Shown here: one piece after another, positions 1-12,410 of the stretch
How positions within the stretch are numbered: position 1 is the stretch's first letter
Layout: every line of letters starts with the position of its first letter
Assembly (NCBI GenBank): GCA_018907035.1
Contig: JACCIC010000095.1
Location: 610,001-674,000 of the forward strand
Length of the DNA stretch: 64,000 bases
Reading direction: 5' to 3'
Source of the DNA: Sycobia sp. Sy_11
Lineage: Eukaryota > Arthropoda > Insecta > Hymenoptera > Epichrysomallidae
Translations under genes and position numbers: made by a program
The notes under the pieces: generated by a model
What the model was told of the DNA's origin: nothing
The model's database searches: none
What the model saw: only the letters and a program-made list of their open reading frames with translations

Positions 1-2000
1 ACATTTTGGAACGAAGTACATTGAAGATTAAATTACAAAAACCAATATTTCGTACATTTCACACCGAACTATATACCAGCTGGACTCATTGAAGACAAAA
101 TAGAATCTTCCAAGTTTAGTTTTCAGTGTTGTTACTTTTCAAATTTTAATTTAATATAAATTAAAAATTTAACGGATTTTAATAACCCTTTTACTAGATA
201 ATTAAAGTATATATAGCATTAAAAATGAATAATATTTACAAGAGAGAAATGTAATAATATAGACTCATAGATTATAGTAACCGAATGACGAAGATAACTA
301 ATTGTTGAAATTGGTAACACAGGTATAAATTAAAAATACCTAGGACTCTAATATAAAATATTCGAAAAATGTACTTCATAATAATAATAATAATAATAAT
401 AATGACAATTAGTATGAACTAGTACAAACAAAATTCTAAGAGTCCATTCAAAATAGGCTTTCAGTTCAGCTAATTCAAAAAATACACCACTAAAAAATTA
501 CCTAACAGAGCTTTCATAAAAATCCCAGTATTGCCAATAATCATCAACTTCGAAAGAATGTTATTCCATTCCCTACCTCAACTTAGAGTAGCTGAATAAA
601 AATATAGTAATTCGGTAGGTTAACAATACTCTGCCAAAGCCTCCATGAATTACTTATATATCTCTTATATGAAATAAGTTATGCAGTTCTTCAAATTGCA
701 TATTTATCAGGTGCAATAAACTATAGATAATTCAGCTGGCGCAGTAACGAAATAGGGACTGTGGAACTGAGAATATGGAATCGATCATAGATATCAAAAT
801 AATCATGATCAAAAAATGTCGTATTTTATTTTTTTTTTCATAAAAATGATTGTGATATAAATAATTATATCAAAAAATGTGAGATAGAAGTTTTCTATTG
901 GACTCAAAGTAAATTGAAATATCTAAAAGATTCAAGGATTGCTTTGAGTATGGGTGAAAAATAATGATCATACGAGGAATAATGAACTAATAGGAATGAG
1001 TGAAATTACTGGAGCGTTAAAAATTGATTCTTTTATGTTTAATCAAACTTAAAATACGCGAAGCTTTATTTCCTAATATTATCAATATGATAAGAGAAGG
1101 ATAGATAGAAGAGAGAAGAAGTAAAAAATGGTATATGAATCCAAAAATTCAAAAACTTTAAAATCATCTGCATGAAAATACATTTGCCAGATTGAAATTT
1201 AGTAGACGGATAATTAATATAGAAATTAGCAATAAAAGATAGAGCCAAAATTAGATCTTTGAGATACCCCTGATTGAATAAAAATCTTATCCGATATAGC
1301 ATTGTTGATATTCTAAAATGATTGGTTCCATAAAGATTCGAGCATTCAAATAATTTATCTCGAAAAAATCAATGTACGAAGTTTTTAAATTTAACATGAT
1401 AAGTAACTCATCTAAAATCTAAAAAAGTATCCTACATTGAAGGACGATATATTAAGGCTAGGAATAATATAGTCGTTCCATAAAACCATTTTTTTCATTT
1501 CCCGTTGGATTATAGAACAATTTCAGAAAAATTTGGGAACTATGTGATTCAATATTTTAAAGAAGTTACTTGATAGGAAGATGGTCATTTGAGGTGGATT
1601 AAAGAAACCTAAGAGAGGAACAGAAATCGGAGCCATTAATATTTGATGAATAACTAATAGTAAGGTCACTTCTAATTGATCGTGATTAAGTCAAAAGTAA
1701 TAACTTTTAATAAATTTTTTGTAAAAAAGAAGTAGCACGCAGATTAATGATTGGATGTAAATAGGAGGATGACAGGTTAATAATATCAAAAGGATTGGTT
1801 ACCAGAATACCACCCAGAAGCATATTAATAGTTAGCGAACTAATTTAATCGTTAGATTCAAAAGACATCGCGTAGGCACAAAAAATTTATTGTTTTTGAT
1901 GATATTCGATTCTATTCGAAAGATCTAACGTATTTTGATTTTTCATTCACTAATACCGTCATTAGTGTCCTAAATGATTATTAATAATACTATAAATATT
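1..2000. other. AT-rich non-coding stretch
   Basis: No recognisable gene or RNA. The longest open frame, 78 codons on the minus strand near 1.07-1.30 kb, has no recognisable motif and an AT-driven composition. The only ordered repeat is a short (ATA)n run. Confidence 0.6.
378..403. repeat. (ATA)n microsatellite
   Basis: About eight uninterrupted ATA/TAA units in AT-rich DNA. Confidence 0.9.
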
Positions 2001-2007
2001 CGATGGA

Positions 2008-2096
2008 TTTCAATTCAGTAGTATTTTTTTCAATTCAAAAGTATTTTTCAATTTCAATTCAAAAGTATTTTTCAGTTTCAATTCAAAAGTATTTTT
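2008..2096. repeat. four-copy 21-bp minisatellite
   Basis: A 21-base core (TTTCAATTC, then two variable bases, AGTATTTTT) starts at about 2008, 2028, 2052 and 2076. The spacing is 20-24 bases. The first copy has GT where the others have AA. This is a local tandem duplication with no coding content. Confidence 0.85.
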
Positions 2097-2385
2097 AACA
2101 CTTAAGAAATTTTAGAAAATCATTAGATTCTCTTGTAAGACGTACGTAATGAAGAATTTTAATCACTCGTATCAATGCAGTATCACCCCCTGCAGCGTTA
2201 ATTGAATCGCCTTTATACTATTATTTCTTTCTTTCCCTATCCAATATCTGAGACCTGAGATACATATAGTTCTCTTACATTTTTCTTATCAACGGGATGC
2301 CGACTGCTCTTTCATACCGATTGAGTAAAACGTGTTGTGATTTAATGACTTTTATACCTTAAACTGTTAAAACATTTTGTTAATT

Positions 2386-2576
2386 ATGCCCTTTATTTAC
2401 CTTTATTTTGTATTATCGCAATGATTAAGTAGATTCTTGATCTGTGCGAGAATGAGATGGTTTTTAAAATGACATAACTAAAACTTATATATAAAATTAT
2501 CACAACGTTCCACACAGCTTCGCGAATTTTTGTATGAAACTTCATAGTAATGAAGAATAAACGTAAATAAGGGGCA
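2386..2576. mobile_element. short terminal-inverted-repeat element (MITE-like), copy 1
   Basis: The left end reads ATGCCCTTTATTTACC and continues TTTATT. The reverse complement of the right end reads ATGCCCCTTATTTACG and continues TTTATT. About 21 of 24 terminal bases match in inverted orientation. The interior is about 140 bp of AT-rich non-coding DNA. Another element with the same ends lies at 49,020-49,228. Size and structure fit a non-autonomous DNA transposon. I could not define a target-site duplication, and the superfamily is unknown. Confidence 0.6.
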
Positions 2577-3400
2577 TGAATAATTAAAATCTGCAACAAT
2601 TTCATGTTTAGATAGAGCATTATATACAATCGAGTACGTTTTATTGCTCGATCGGTAACAATTGACTTAGGCATCCCCTTAGATTCTTTTTATTCATAGT
2701 TAAAATTAGAAGAAGCATTATTATTGTCATTTTTATTTCTTTCAATAGAATACGACTATTTGTAAATTTTGAATAACACGGCATTAAATGTGAAATCTCA
2801 AACATTCAATGCTTTTCATCGATTATAAATACTTTTTGTTTGTTATATTTGAATGTGACGTAAATAAATATAATAAATACTGGGTAAAATCAAAGATTTT
2901 CCTACTTGCTTTTATTTTATAATTTACAAGTTTTAATTACTTTTCAATCTATCTCCGTCGATCACTCTTTTATACGGTTTAAGTAAAAAGTGCTCATAAT
3001 CAAAAAATGCAAATAAACTTTTTAAAACTTTCTTATTATCATTCCGTTTAACAAAATTGCTTAAAACTTGACGCACTGTAAAATAAACGCGAACAAAATA
3101 TGTGCATAACCAAATTTTTACGTTTATACAAAATTTTCTTGAAAAAACGAAACACTTTTTACACAGTCTATATAAAAAAGCAGCTCATATCCCATTAAAT
3201 ATATGAACAGCCGTTTGACATTAATCTTAATTACAGAAGCAAAAGTACAGATATTAATTCGATTCTCGATCAAGATACGGCAAAGTAAGCTTCGATGTCC
3301 ATGTTTAATTATAAAACAACCAGAAATTTTCAAATTGTTCGATAGAGTTTAGGTATCGTGTCCCGAGGAAATTCTCCCCATCCAGTAGATAATTCGTGCA
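2577..3400. other. AT-rich non-coding stretch
   Basis: No gene seen. The segment at about 2957-2991 resembles 2294-2328 as a diverged direct repeat (about 26 of 35 positions match by eye), so older repeat sequence probably surrounds the short element on both sides. Confidence 0.5.
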
Positions 3401-3407
3401 AATAAAA

Positions 3408-3410
<3 letters not shown>

Positions 3411-3454
<44 letters not shown>
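3411..3454. repeat. (AT)n microsatellite
   Basis: Pure alternating AT for about 44 bases. Open frames across it are artefacts that encode Tyr-Ile repeats. Confidence 0.95.
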
Positions 3455-3459
<5 letters not shown>

Positions 3460-3867
3460 GTGTACACATACCTGTAAAACGCCTCTCGTATGACCGCTCA
3501 ACAGTAAAATCCACGATACAGCATGGATCCGCACTTAAGCATTATCATGTAATTAAGACTTCGCTCTCCCGAGGACGGTCGAATCCTCGCCCGTGGATTA
3601 CGCGACGCGGCTCGCGTCCGCGCATCTTATTTCTTTCGCCGCAGCGCTGCGCAGAAAAAAAAACAGCACCAACTCGATCAAATCAAATTTATGCGACCGA
3701 TCGTCTGGCACGTTTTTTTTTTATTTTTTTTATTTATTTGTTCACGATCACTCAATCACTCCACGGCTATCCTTCAGTGTTGTGTCGCCTCGCCCCCGTC
3801 CGCGCATATAATTTAATACCGAAGGGCGATGGTCTTGCCGAGAGCAGACCAGCAGAAGCAGCCCCGA

Positions 3868-3869
<2 letters not shown>

Positions 3870-3924
<55 letters not shown>

Positions 3925-3931
3925 CTCTCTC
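3870..3931. repeat. (TC)n microsatellite
   Basis: About 24 TC units followed by a slightly interrupted TC-rich tail. On the minus strand this is a (GA)n run. Confidence 0.93.
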
Positions 3932-4453
3932 AGTCCGTCTCACTGCTATCATTCCCCGCGCGTATATTCGCCAATAATACAATTTCGCACTTGACTCACT
4001 TTCCTCAAGGGTACGTACACGCAAGCGTATTATGCGTATTGAATATATACGCAATCGCGCGCTCAGGCCTCAGAGAGACCCGCGGCCAAGTGTTTCGTTT
4101 TGTTTTCGTTTTTTTTTTTTTTTAATACAAAAAAATAATAATAATAAATAAACAAAAAAAAAAGAAACAAAACAAGTCACCAAAAAAATAAATAAAAGCT
4201 CCGAACGCTACAGAGGCTAGCGATGAACGCGATGGTTATTTTATATAATAATTTAATTTTAATGCCTTTAATTCGTATAAGCGCGCGCCCTTTCGACGCT
4301 CCCGATGATCATCGACACACACCGGCGCCTTATAATCGCGCGGGCGCGCACTCGGCGGTACTACGCGGACGACTGAATATAAAAGGTATATTATGCGTGT
4401 TGTACAGCCACAGCCACAGCCACCTACGTGTGTATACACGTCGACTTACCCAC

Positions 4454-4454
<1 letters not shown>

Positions 4455-4498
<44 letters not shown>
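4455..4498. repeat. (AT)n microsatellite
   Basis: Pure TA alternation for 44 bases inside the CpG-rich block. Confidence 0.95.
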
Positions 4499-4500
<2 letters not shown>

Positions 4501-5039
4501 GGGCAGGGTGTATACATCAGAGACCGCAGGACCTCCGTCGATCGATAAGGTTCGTTTTATCGAACTCCTCGTTATTATGTTGTTTTTCTTTTCTTTTTTT
4601 TTTTTTTTTTTTGGTCAACGTCGAGCGCGCGCGTCGTTCGATACAAATATAGCTCGCACGGGCAGGGGCGAGGATTTTCAAGGTTGGGGTAATAAGTTCA
4701 CGTGTGCGTCGCCGTTAACGTCGCGGCCTCGAAGTAATCAAGCGCGCAAGCGCGCGCACATTAAGGACGCGAGGATGACGGGGAGGTGAAACGTTACGTG
4801 CGTCTGTGTGTATGTGTGTATTATCGAGCTCTGAGGGGTGGAAGGTGTTAAGATAAACCATGTTGAGGATGGTCGGAAAATCGTTTGTTTCTGCTTTTAT
4901 TCATCCACTCATGCTTGACAAAATTCGTATTAGTATCGATCCGGTTCGAAGACATATGATACAGAATTAGTGCATTTTCCTCGTGTTAATTCGAACGGCT
5001 AATCTTCTACCAAATTCATTTATTATTTAGGCATGGATT

Positions 5040-6330
5040 ATTACACTGAAATCAGCTGTTAAAATTGATATTTTTTTAAATTTTGTACGAAATTACGCTG
5101 ATTTCTAATTGTACGATTTCGAACTGTCGAGGTGCCGAATCAATACCGATATACGATACCGATTCAGTTTGAAATTGCAGCTACGAGTCCGAATTATTTG
5201 GTACAAAAACAGTGTCTTTATCATCTCAAATCAGTTCGAACGCCTGATTTTTTTTCTAAATTCAGTGTTTAGTAAACAACGCAAACCTGATACAGAACAG
5301 ATTTCGGATTACAGACTAAAGATCGATATCAATTCTTTCAAAGACTGGGGTAAACTATGCCGGGAACATGCAATTTTTATTTATTTCTGTTAATATTCAT
5401 TATTTTTCTATTAATATGACTTTCTATTAATAGAAATTGCACGTTATTATTTTTGTAGTGAGCTAGATATAGCAGCGTAGATATATTTCATTGGTTTTAT
5501 AGAATTTCACATTACACTTTTTAAAGTTAAAGAATACATCATTGTCTTTGTTATGAATTCTGCATGTTTATGTAACTGACTTGCTATCAAAATAATTACA
5601 TACAATCTTAAAATGTTAAAGATTATCCAATGAAATAAACACAAAATTGTATTCTTCGGCATTTTTTTTTCTCGGCAAAATTACCTTTCGGCAAAAGTCG
5701 ACTCGGCAAAATGTATCGCCCGTCCGACTTCAATAATGCAAAATCCGCCGATTTTATACCGAGTCATCCCGATTTCGAACGACACTCGTTTTCAACAACA
5801 TTCGTAATGCTCGATTATCCGAACCATTATGAAATTTGGACGATCGCTACACAAATCCATATATTATATTTTAGATCTGACATCAGTAACAACTGCTCAT
5901 TCGTTCCTAAATGCAGAAATTAACCTAAACAATCTAAGGCTAATTTCAGACGCAATTCAAACTATAGAATTAGGCGTTTGAACGGCTTTCAGCTGGAAAA
6001 TCAATAGATTTCGATCATCGTGATATCGAGCTGAGATCGCGGACTATCTAAATCAGTACAGAAACATCGAAAGCGATATCACCGTGTCCGACCACGGACG
6101 CGTATCAATTGGGCACCGAATTGATCAAAGCAATACGTAACTTGAAAGCAGGATGATTCATTACAGAATTGGTGCAGATTGAATTTAAAATAAACGCGGA
6201 AAATATTGTTTGATTATCGCCCCGAGTCCAGAAATTCGTAAACAATAATCTGAAAGTGATGGAGATGACTAACTTTGCACCGATCAATGCGGGCTAAAAG
6301 CAGCGACTTAAAACTGATTTCAGATGGGAC
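5040..6330 (+). pseudogene. decayed, possibly protein-derived relic (family uncertain)
   Basis: This stretch has more CG dinucleotides than its flanks and broken open frames on the plus strand, the longest being 94 codons (5109-5393) and 70 codons (5711-5923). By eye, short conceptual fragments come in an order faintly like the extracellular domain of an ionotropic glutamate receptor: INSFKDWGKLC near 5.33-5.36 kb, LTSVTTAHSF near 5.88 kb, and YQLGTELIKAIRNLKAG near 6.10-6.15 kb. The frames are interrupted by stops and shifts, and about 5394-5650 is AT-rich filler. The ends carry a loose inverted match around CTGAAATCAG (about 5047 and 6320), so a decayed transposon is an equally good reading. 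What is visible is only that the region differs from its flanks; the family is a guess. Confidence 0.2.
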
Positions 6331-7367
6331 ATGCCTTTTTGTATTGAATCGTTCTGATTTTCAAACTAATTCAGACGGATATTTTCAAGCTTATTTGTAT
6401 TTAACATGGATAATGTATATATTACAGATTTCAGTAAGGTATATTTTTTATTGATATTATACAGTTTAAAATTTGTTATTTTCCTTATCCCGTGATAAAT
6501 CATTACAAACGAACTTAGAAATTCTAAAACACTGATATTTCACTCTTAATATTTTTTCTCATTGTAATTGCTTGATAAATTTTTCATTTTTATATTCGTA
6601 ATAAAATGTCGCTAGTTATTCATAAATTTTATATTACACTTATCGTGTATGTATATATATATATATGCGACAACATTGTAAAATTTCTGTTATGCTATCA
6701 GTATAATGAAGTTGGCTTCATTCAACTTTATTTGAAGTTTGACTTGTAAATACTGAATTATGGAGAACTTTGTTTTGCCCGATGTATATCTTCATTATAA
6801 ATTAGAACTTCGTTTCTCGAAATGGATGTAATAAGAGACAAAATATTAAGATTTTTGGAAAACAAATATACGAAGTTTTGATATGACAGATATTTGTAAT
6901 TTAGTATATACTATTTCTAATTTACTTGTTGTAAATAGCTTAGATACTCATGTAAAATATAACAACCAGATAATTAATTGAATTACCATTCAGATTTTAG
7001 TTAATAAAAATTACCAATAATTGGTTCAAATCTAATTTCTGTAGATTCATATTGTTAAACTCAATAATAGTCGAATTAACCGTAGAAAAAATTTTTTTAC
7101 AATTTTAACTTAGATATTACAAATGCGGTATATGGATATTATATTTATTTCTCATTTTATATGTATTTCGTGAAATAAAGTAAATGTTCGTTCCAATCAT
7201 CGGGGCTGTTTGAAATACGGATATTTTTTCTCTACAGCTCAATACTTTTATGTACGAGTCATAAATGTCGAGAGAAAAAAATCATATCTAAAAGGGACGA
7301 TCGAGGTGTCGTCAGAGTGTCGTTCGCATACATTTCTGCCTATAATATTTTATGAACAATCATATGT

Positions 7368-7370
<3 letters not shown>
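6331..7370. other. AT-rich non-coding stretch
   Basis: No gene, RNA or ordered repeat recognised beyond a short TA run near 6650-6666. Confidence 0.6.

Positions 7371-7417
<47 letters not shown>
7371..7417. repeat. (AT)n microsatellite
   Basis: About 47 bases of AT alternation. Confidence 0.95.
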
Positions 7418-7422
<5 letters not shown>

Positions 7423-7639
7423 ACGCTCATAGCCCTAAACAAAGAAAAAAAGTTAGCTCGATCGATTTTCCATAATCGCTGAAGGTATAATTGCTAATGA
7501 TCGGTAATAATAGAAAAACCAGAATTTTTAACTGCACCAGATTCGCTGAAACCGATATGCGGGCAGCTTGGAACTATATATACATTATGCATTCCTGATA
7601 TATTAGCGGCACAGGGACAAAAAGTGGAAGGGAGGTCGC

Positions 7640-8030
7640 GAACACCGCTAAATAATCGGCCGTGTGCGCAGTCCGCGCCCGAACGCCGCCGCCACCCCCC
7701 CCCCGCCGCCTTTGCCCATCGATTTTACCGTCCCGCCTCTCGCGATCATCGATTTTATAATATATTTTCGCGGCTGGCGAGGAGCGAGCGCGCGTCGCGT
7801 CGCATCGCAAAGCGAGCGCCCGTTCGGGCAAGGCCGTTGAAAACGAAAAAAAAAAACAAAAAAAAAAACAAACAAAAAAAACAAGAAAAATAAATACCAA
7901 AAAGAGTCGCCGGAGCGTATGATCCTTGAAGCGACGGCGAGCGCGAAAGTTTTGCGATTTATAAAACTTCCTTTTGTCCGCGATTCGTGATTCTCGCGAA
8001 TCATCGGTTGACAAGGGGCGCACGGTGTGC
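7640..8030. other. GC/CpG-rich block
   Basis: Dense CG dinucleotides and C-rich runs sit between AT arrays, with an A-rich (AAAAAC-type) tract at about 7848-7890. Overlapping open frames of 89 to 157 codons are low-complexity (Arg, Pro or Lys rich) and unrecognised. It could be a regulatory or promoter-type island. Confidence 0.35.
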
Positions 8031-8031
8031 C

Positions 8032-8033
<2 letters not shown>

Positions 8034-8090
<57 letters not shown>

Positions 8091-8266
8091 TAGGCCTCGA
8101 TAGCATGTGTAACAATTCCATGATTTCGCATCTTTAATTATTACAAGGCTCTTATCATATTAATGGCAATGCGAGCGTCGAGAAAAAGAGAGAATTTCCA
8201 GATTGTCGTTGCCGCAGTTTACTTGTAACAGATACGCTGAAAGTATTGCTATTTTTTTTAAACTTT

Positions 8267-8309
<43 letters not shown>

Positions 8310-8488
8310 CTGCATATATATGCAGTGAGACCAAATTAAACGAATTCCTGCAGTATTCGAGTCGCTTCGATAAAGTCACTTACGACACGGATATAGTATC
8401 GCACACTAACAGTATATATAATATTGTAATATGTCTTGAAAGTTTTTTATAATTATATTTTTAGCATTTAGCTTGAAATGAAATACAT

Positions 8489-8541
<53 letters not shown>

Positions 8542-8753
8542 CGTATGTATTCGACTCGGTCTGATTTATACCGTGGCACACTGCGTCTGCAGTTGAGATT
8601 CTTTTTTAAATATCACATGCATTATCATAATCGGCGTGCAGCTCCCGACTACTGTATAAAATGACGTATGGATCATACGTGTGTACATATTTATATCTAT
8701 AGATTTTATTAACTCGTAATTTATTAGTTCAGCACATTCGGTATATAAACGGA

Positions 8754-8805
<52 letters not shown>

Positions 8806-8936
8806 TACAAAGATAATGCGGGCTTTAAGTTATAACCAGCCGCTCATCGACGGCAGTAGCAGCACCGATGAAGAGCGTTTTATCAGTGATGTACAATATT
8901 TATAATACATATGACTTATTATTTCTTTGATGTGAA

Positions 8937-8978
<42 letters not shown>
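8034..8978. repeat. cluster of five (AT)n arrays
   Basis: Five near-pure AT arrays lie at about 8034-8088, 8271-8308, 8493-8539, 8756-8803 and 8938-8978. The start-to-start spacing is 237, 222, 263 and 182 bases. The sequences between them are not visibly copies of one another, so this does not look like a simple segmental duplication. Confidence 0.9.
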
Positions 8979-8980
<2 letters not shown>

Positions 8981-10108
8981 GCGTGATATTTGTGCGGGTG
9001 CGAGGAGGAGTCATTGGCTGCATTGAACTCGAATTTATCAGGCGATCGGTTTGTTTAATGCCGCTTTCGTAAATATTTTTATATTATTGTGCGGGACAAG
9101 TGTGAATTATCGAATAATAATATGTTATTAGTATTATTATTATTACAATGTGTCGTTCACGCGCATTATAGTCAGACAATTAATTGAGTTTTATACATCA
9201 GATGATAAAAAAAAAGTATTATCTACGTTTGAACAAGTAAATGTGCGTTGAGGGAAAATTTGTCTCTCGTTCATTGATTTGCAATATATAATAATGATTT
9301 ACGTTACAAAAAAAATATCTTAACGTGAAAAGTTCAAATGAAGGAGAGATCTGTCATTTTAATTCAAAATGTTAAATTGAAAAGCTTGTGTGTATTTTTA
9401 AATTATTTGAATATATCTATTTTTCTTCAATATATAACGTTCGCAATAAAATATTCTAAATAGAAATGGACTTAATAAAGAATACATATTTAATTATACA
9501 ATTGAATATACTCTAATGAAAGAAGAAAGTTGAGTTAAGATAAGAAACGTTAGAAAAAACTTCAAGACTGATTATTACATTTGTATAAATTCTATAATGA
9601 TAAAAATTTTGCATTATGCAAATCATTTGCATTAAATATAATCTTGACGCATAATAACATTAATATTAGCAATTGCAATTTTATAATACTCAATATGGAG
9701 GACACCACTCAAAATTCAAAATAAAGACAAAAAAGAAAATTATTGAGTCAATAACTTGCGATGAAAGAAAAAAGCTCCACGCACATTTTCACGAGGTTGT
9801 TTGGAGAGGAAATTTTCTCCAAAATTTTTAAAAATATTTATCAAATATTTTTATAATGGATATTTTAAAAATATTCTGAAATATAAAAATTTTTTTGGAA
9901 ATCTATTTCGTATCAGTGCTGCAGGGACTGATTCTCTCGGGAAGAAGAAGAAAATAAGAGTAAGAAGAAGAAAATCAATTTAATACAACTGTTCGCGCAA
10001 TGAAGTAAGCCTTGAATAACATTTTTCGATAAGAACCACTGTCAGGTTAATTGGGTTCCCATTGTGTGCGCTCGGATTAAACGACGAAGCCTTGGGGGGA
10101 TACGTTAT

Positions 10109-10111
<3 letters not shown>
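8979..10111. other. AT-rich non-coding stretch
   Basis: No gene recognised. A purine-rich GAAGAAG/AAGAGTAAG tract lies at about 9941-9975. Confidence 0.6.
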
Positions 10112-10159
<48 letters not shown>

Positions 10160-10215
10160 AATTGTTCCGGACAACTTTGTCTTGAGATATACGCGCGTTT
10201 TTCTTTCTCTCGTCC

Positions 10216-10284
<69 letters not shown>
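10112..10284. repeat. compound (CA)n ... (TC)n(TA)n microsatellite
   Basis: A 46-base CA run (10112-10157) is followed by 60 bases of unique sequence, then about 32 bases of TC (10219-10250) that passes directly into about 34 bases of TA (10251-10284). Open frames across it encode only dipeptide repeats. Confidence 0.95.
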
Positions 10285-10285
<1 letters not shown>

Positions 10286-10429
10286 TTGACATCCGATGTA
10301 TCGCGAGCCTGATAAAATACGTCACGACAGACGGAACGCGTCATAAGTACATACAGCCGTATGGCATATGCATTATAAATGTCGCAAATATTGAAAAAGG
10401 ATGCGCGTGACGCCTTTGTGACGTAACGA

Positions 10430-10560
10430 GTGAATCGATTTATGGCCCGGCCGGGGAGCGTGCGCGCGCGCGCGCGAGTGAGACAGCGATTTCATATCAA
10501 AGCGAGGCGCGAGATTTTAAATTTTCACTGCAGATATGGCGCGCCTTATATGCGTTTTTG
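10430..10560. other. small CpG-rich block
   Basis: Contains GGCCCGGCCGGGG and a (GC)n run at about 10462-10477 inside AT-rich flanks. There is no coding signal. A regulatory role is possible but unproven. Confidence 0.3.
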
Positions 10561-12219
10561 ATATATATATATACGTATGTCAAACGTTTCGAACACGAAT
10601 GAAAAGAGTCCTCGATAATTGATTTAAACTTATATAATAGCTCGATATATATTTGTATATATATTTAATATTGTATTTCTTCATCCTATTGATAATATTT
10701 CATATAGAATTTCACAAGATCGAAAGTCTAATCGTGTGCGTCGAAAGCTTCGCATATCTTTTACGATCTTTGCCTCGATCTTCACACACGATTTTGCGTC
10801 TTTGATATTTAATGATGCAATCGGATCAAACACAACAATAAGTATACATAATGGGTTAATCTTATAAAATTACGAGGAAGGGTGGGGTGGGGACAAAGAA
10901 AATTTAACCGCGGACAATACGTCGGCGATCACGGGAGCGGGTCTTTCGAGGCGATTCGAGCACTGCAATAAGTTTGGAGTCAAAGAGATTTTGTATATTA
11001 TATAATATGATACATTTACTTTAATACATACTTAATTAAATAATCTATAAAAGCCAATGTAATAACTTCGTTAAATCATTTTTCATTTAATTTTATTCAG
11101 TCCAAGCCTCATGAGGATTATTTTTATTTCCGACGATTCTGCGATTTAACCTCCAAACGCGAAATACCATCTCACGGCGGTACGTAAATATCTTGTTGAA
11201 ACGCTCGGTGTCGTATAACATGAAAAGTTTCAATCGAAAGTTTAAAATCTAGACTTCGATATGTAGATTTTGATTAAAAAGTCGTGTTGTTGTATTAGGA
11301 TTTATTAAGAAACAAAACATCGATAAAGAAAGCACAGAATATGTGCGATACCTATGCGTATCTTTTAATTCAGCATGTTGTGATAACAATGTTTTTTTCT
11401 TAATACGGCCGAAAAATTAGATATTTTTTTCCAATACACGTGTTAGTTTTGTTTTATAAAAAAATACCAGCCTCGTACAATTTAATTATCGTACGAAGCG
11501 CCTTGGCGCCTTCAAATTCTGCGCATCCGTTACAATAATTAATCCGCGATACATCGCGAAGAAAATTTTAACGTCTAAAATTCAAGTATTACAAAATAAC
11601 GCCTCTAAATTGTAAATTACTCCGGGGCATTCGTCGTCGTGTAATTCTATACACTTCGCTCGTACGATTTTAATGGAGGCCAAATATTTACCGCACCAAC
11701 TGTATAATAGTTGTCGCATTCTTCGCACGATGCCGTCGCTATATTTCTCAAGATAAAACTTATATTTCATCAGTACAATTGTACGTGTTTGCGTAGATTA
11801 TTAGCTATATATATTGTTTGTTTCAGAGGTTCGATCAATCTTTTGTACCTCGTCATTCTTAAGTTGTTCCTACGCTCCGATTAAAATCTCATAACTATAT
11901 ATGTATATATATATATATACATATTGCCGTATCTGATTTGAAAAGCCTCTTGATTTTGATCATATAATGCGCTTTATTAAAATGTTCGACGCGCTGGCTC
12001 GAGTATAATCGGAAAAGCAGAAAATGGCAATCCTTTACTTTTAATTAATTGCACCAAGCCGTAAATTCAGGCAACAAGTTGTCTGTGAGATTTATGCGTA
12101 TATCTACACTTTGAATTCCATCGCCTAATAAAATGCAACACAATTCCGTCGTATTACAAACTATAATCAAGAAATCAACACTCCTACCGTGAATCTTTGC
12201 AAATAACTCAAGATAACAA
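10561..12219. other. mixed-composition non-coding stretch
   Basis: No recognisable gene. A 62-codon minus-strand frame at about 11.58-11.77 kb has near-coding composition but no motif I can name. A G-rich run (GAAGGGTGGGGTGGGG) lies at about 10875-10890. Confidence 0.5.
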
Positions 12220-12242
12220 TACACACACACACACACACACAC
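12220..12242. repeat. (AC)n microsatellite
   Basis: Eleven AC units. Confidence 0.9.
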
Positions 12243-12349
12243 TTAATTCTCTGATATAAAAGATGAAAAAGAAAAATTGTTTTTTGGTATTTCGAAAGAG
12301 GGATAACACGCCATAAAAGTAGCGCACTTATCAGTATATAACCTATGTA

Positions 12350-12388
<39 letters not shown>

Positions 12389-12407
12389 AAATTATTATTA
12401 TTATTAT
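12350..12407. repeat. (ATT)n microsatellite
   Basis: An imperfect ATT/TTA trinucleotide array interrupted once by AAAA. Confidence 0.92.
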
Positions 12408-12410
12408 GGC

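Larger units (their letters stand above)
3540..4800. other. CpG-containing GC-rich block with TC and AT arrays
   Basis: GC-rich segments with frequent CG dinucleotides lie at about 3560-3660, 3780-3850, 4270-4380 and 4620-4800, and contrast with AT-rich flanks. A (TC)n run and an (AT)n run are embedded. Short open frames here, up to 193 codons, run through the repeats and look spurious. A promoter, first exon or regulatory element is possible, but no splice-consistent coding signal is seen. Confidence 0.4.

Noticed and set aside
3541..3610. B-box-like GGTCGAATCC in GC-rich DNA, possible tRNA
   Set aside because: No A box or pairable stems at the right distance upstream.
3396..3977. 193-codon open frame, the longest in the window
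   Set aside because: It begins in an (AT)n array and ends through a (TC)n array. The protein would be Tyr-Ile and Ser-Leu dipeptide runs joined by low-complexity sequence.
7648..8121. 157- and 149-codon minus-strand frames
   Set aside because: They overlap each other in different frames, cross an (AT)n array and an A-rich tract, and have no recognised motif.
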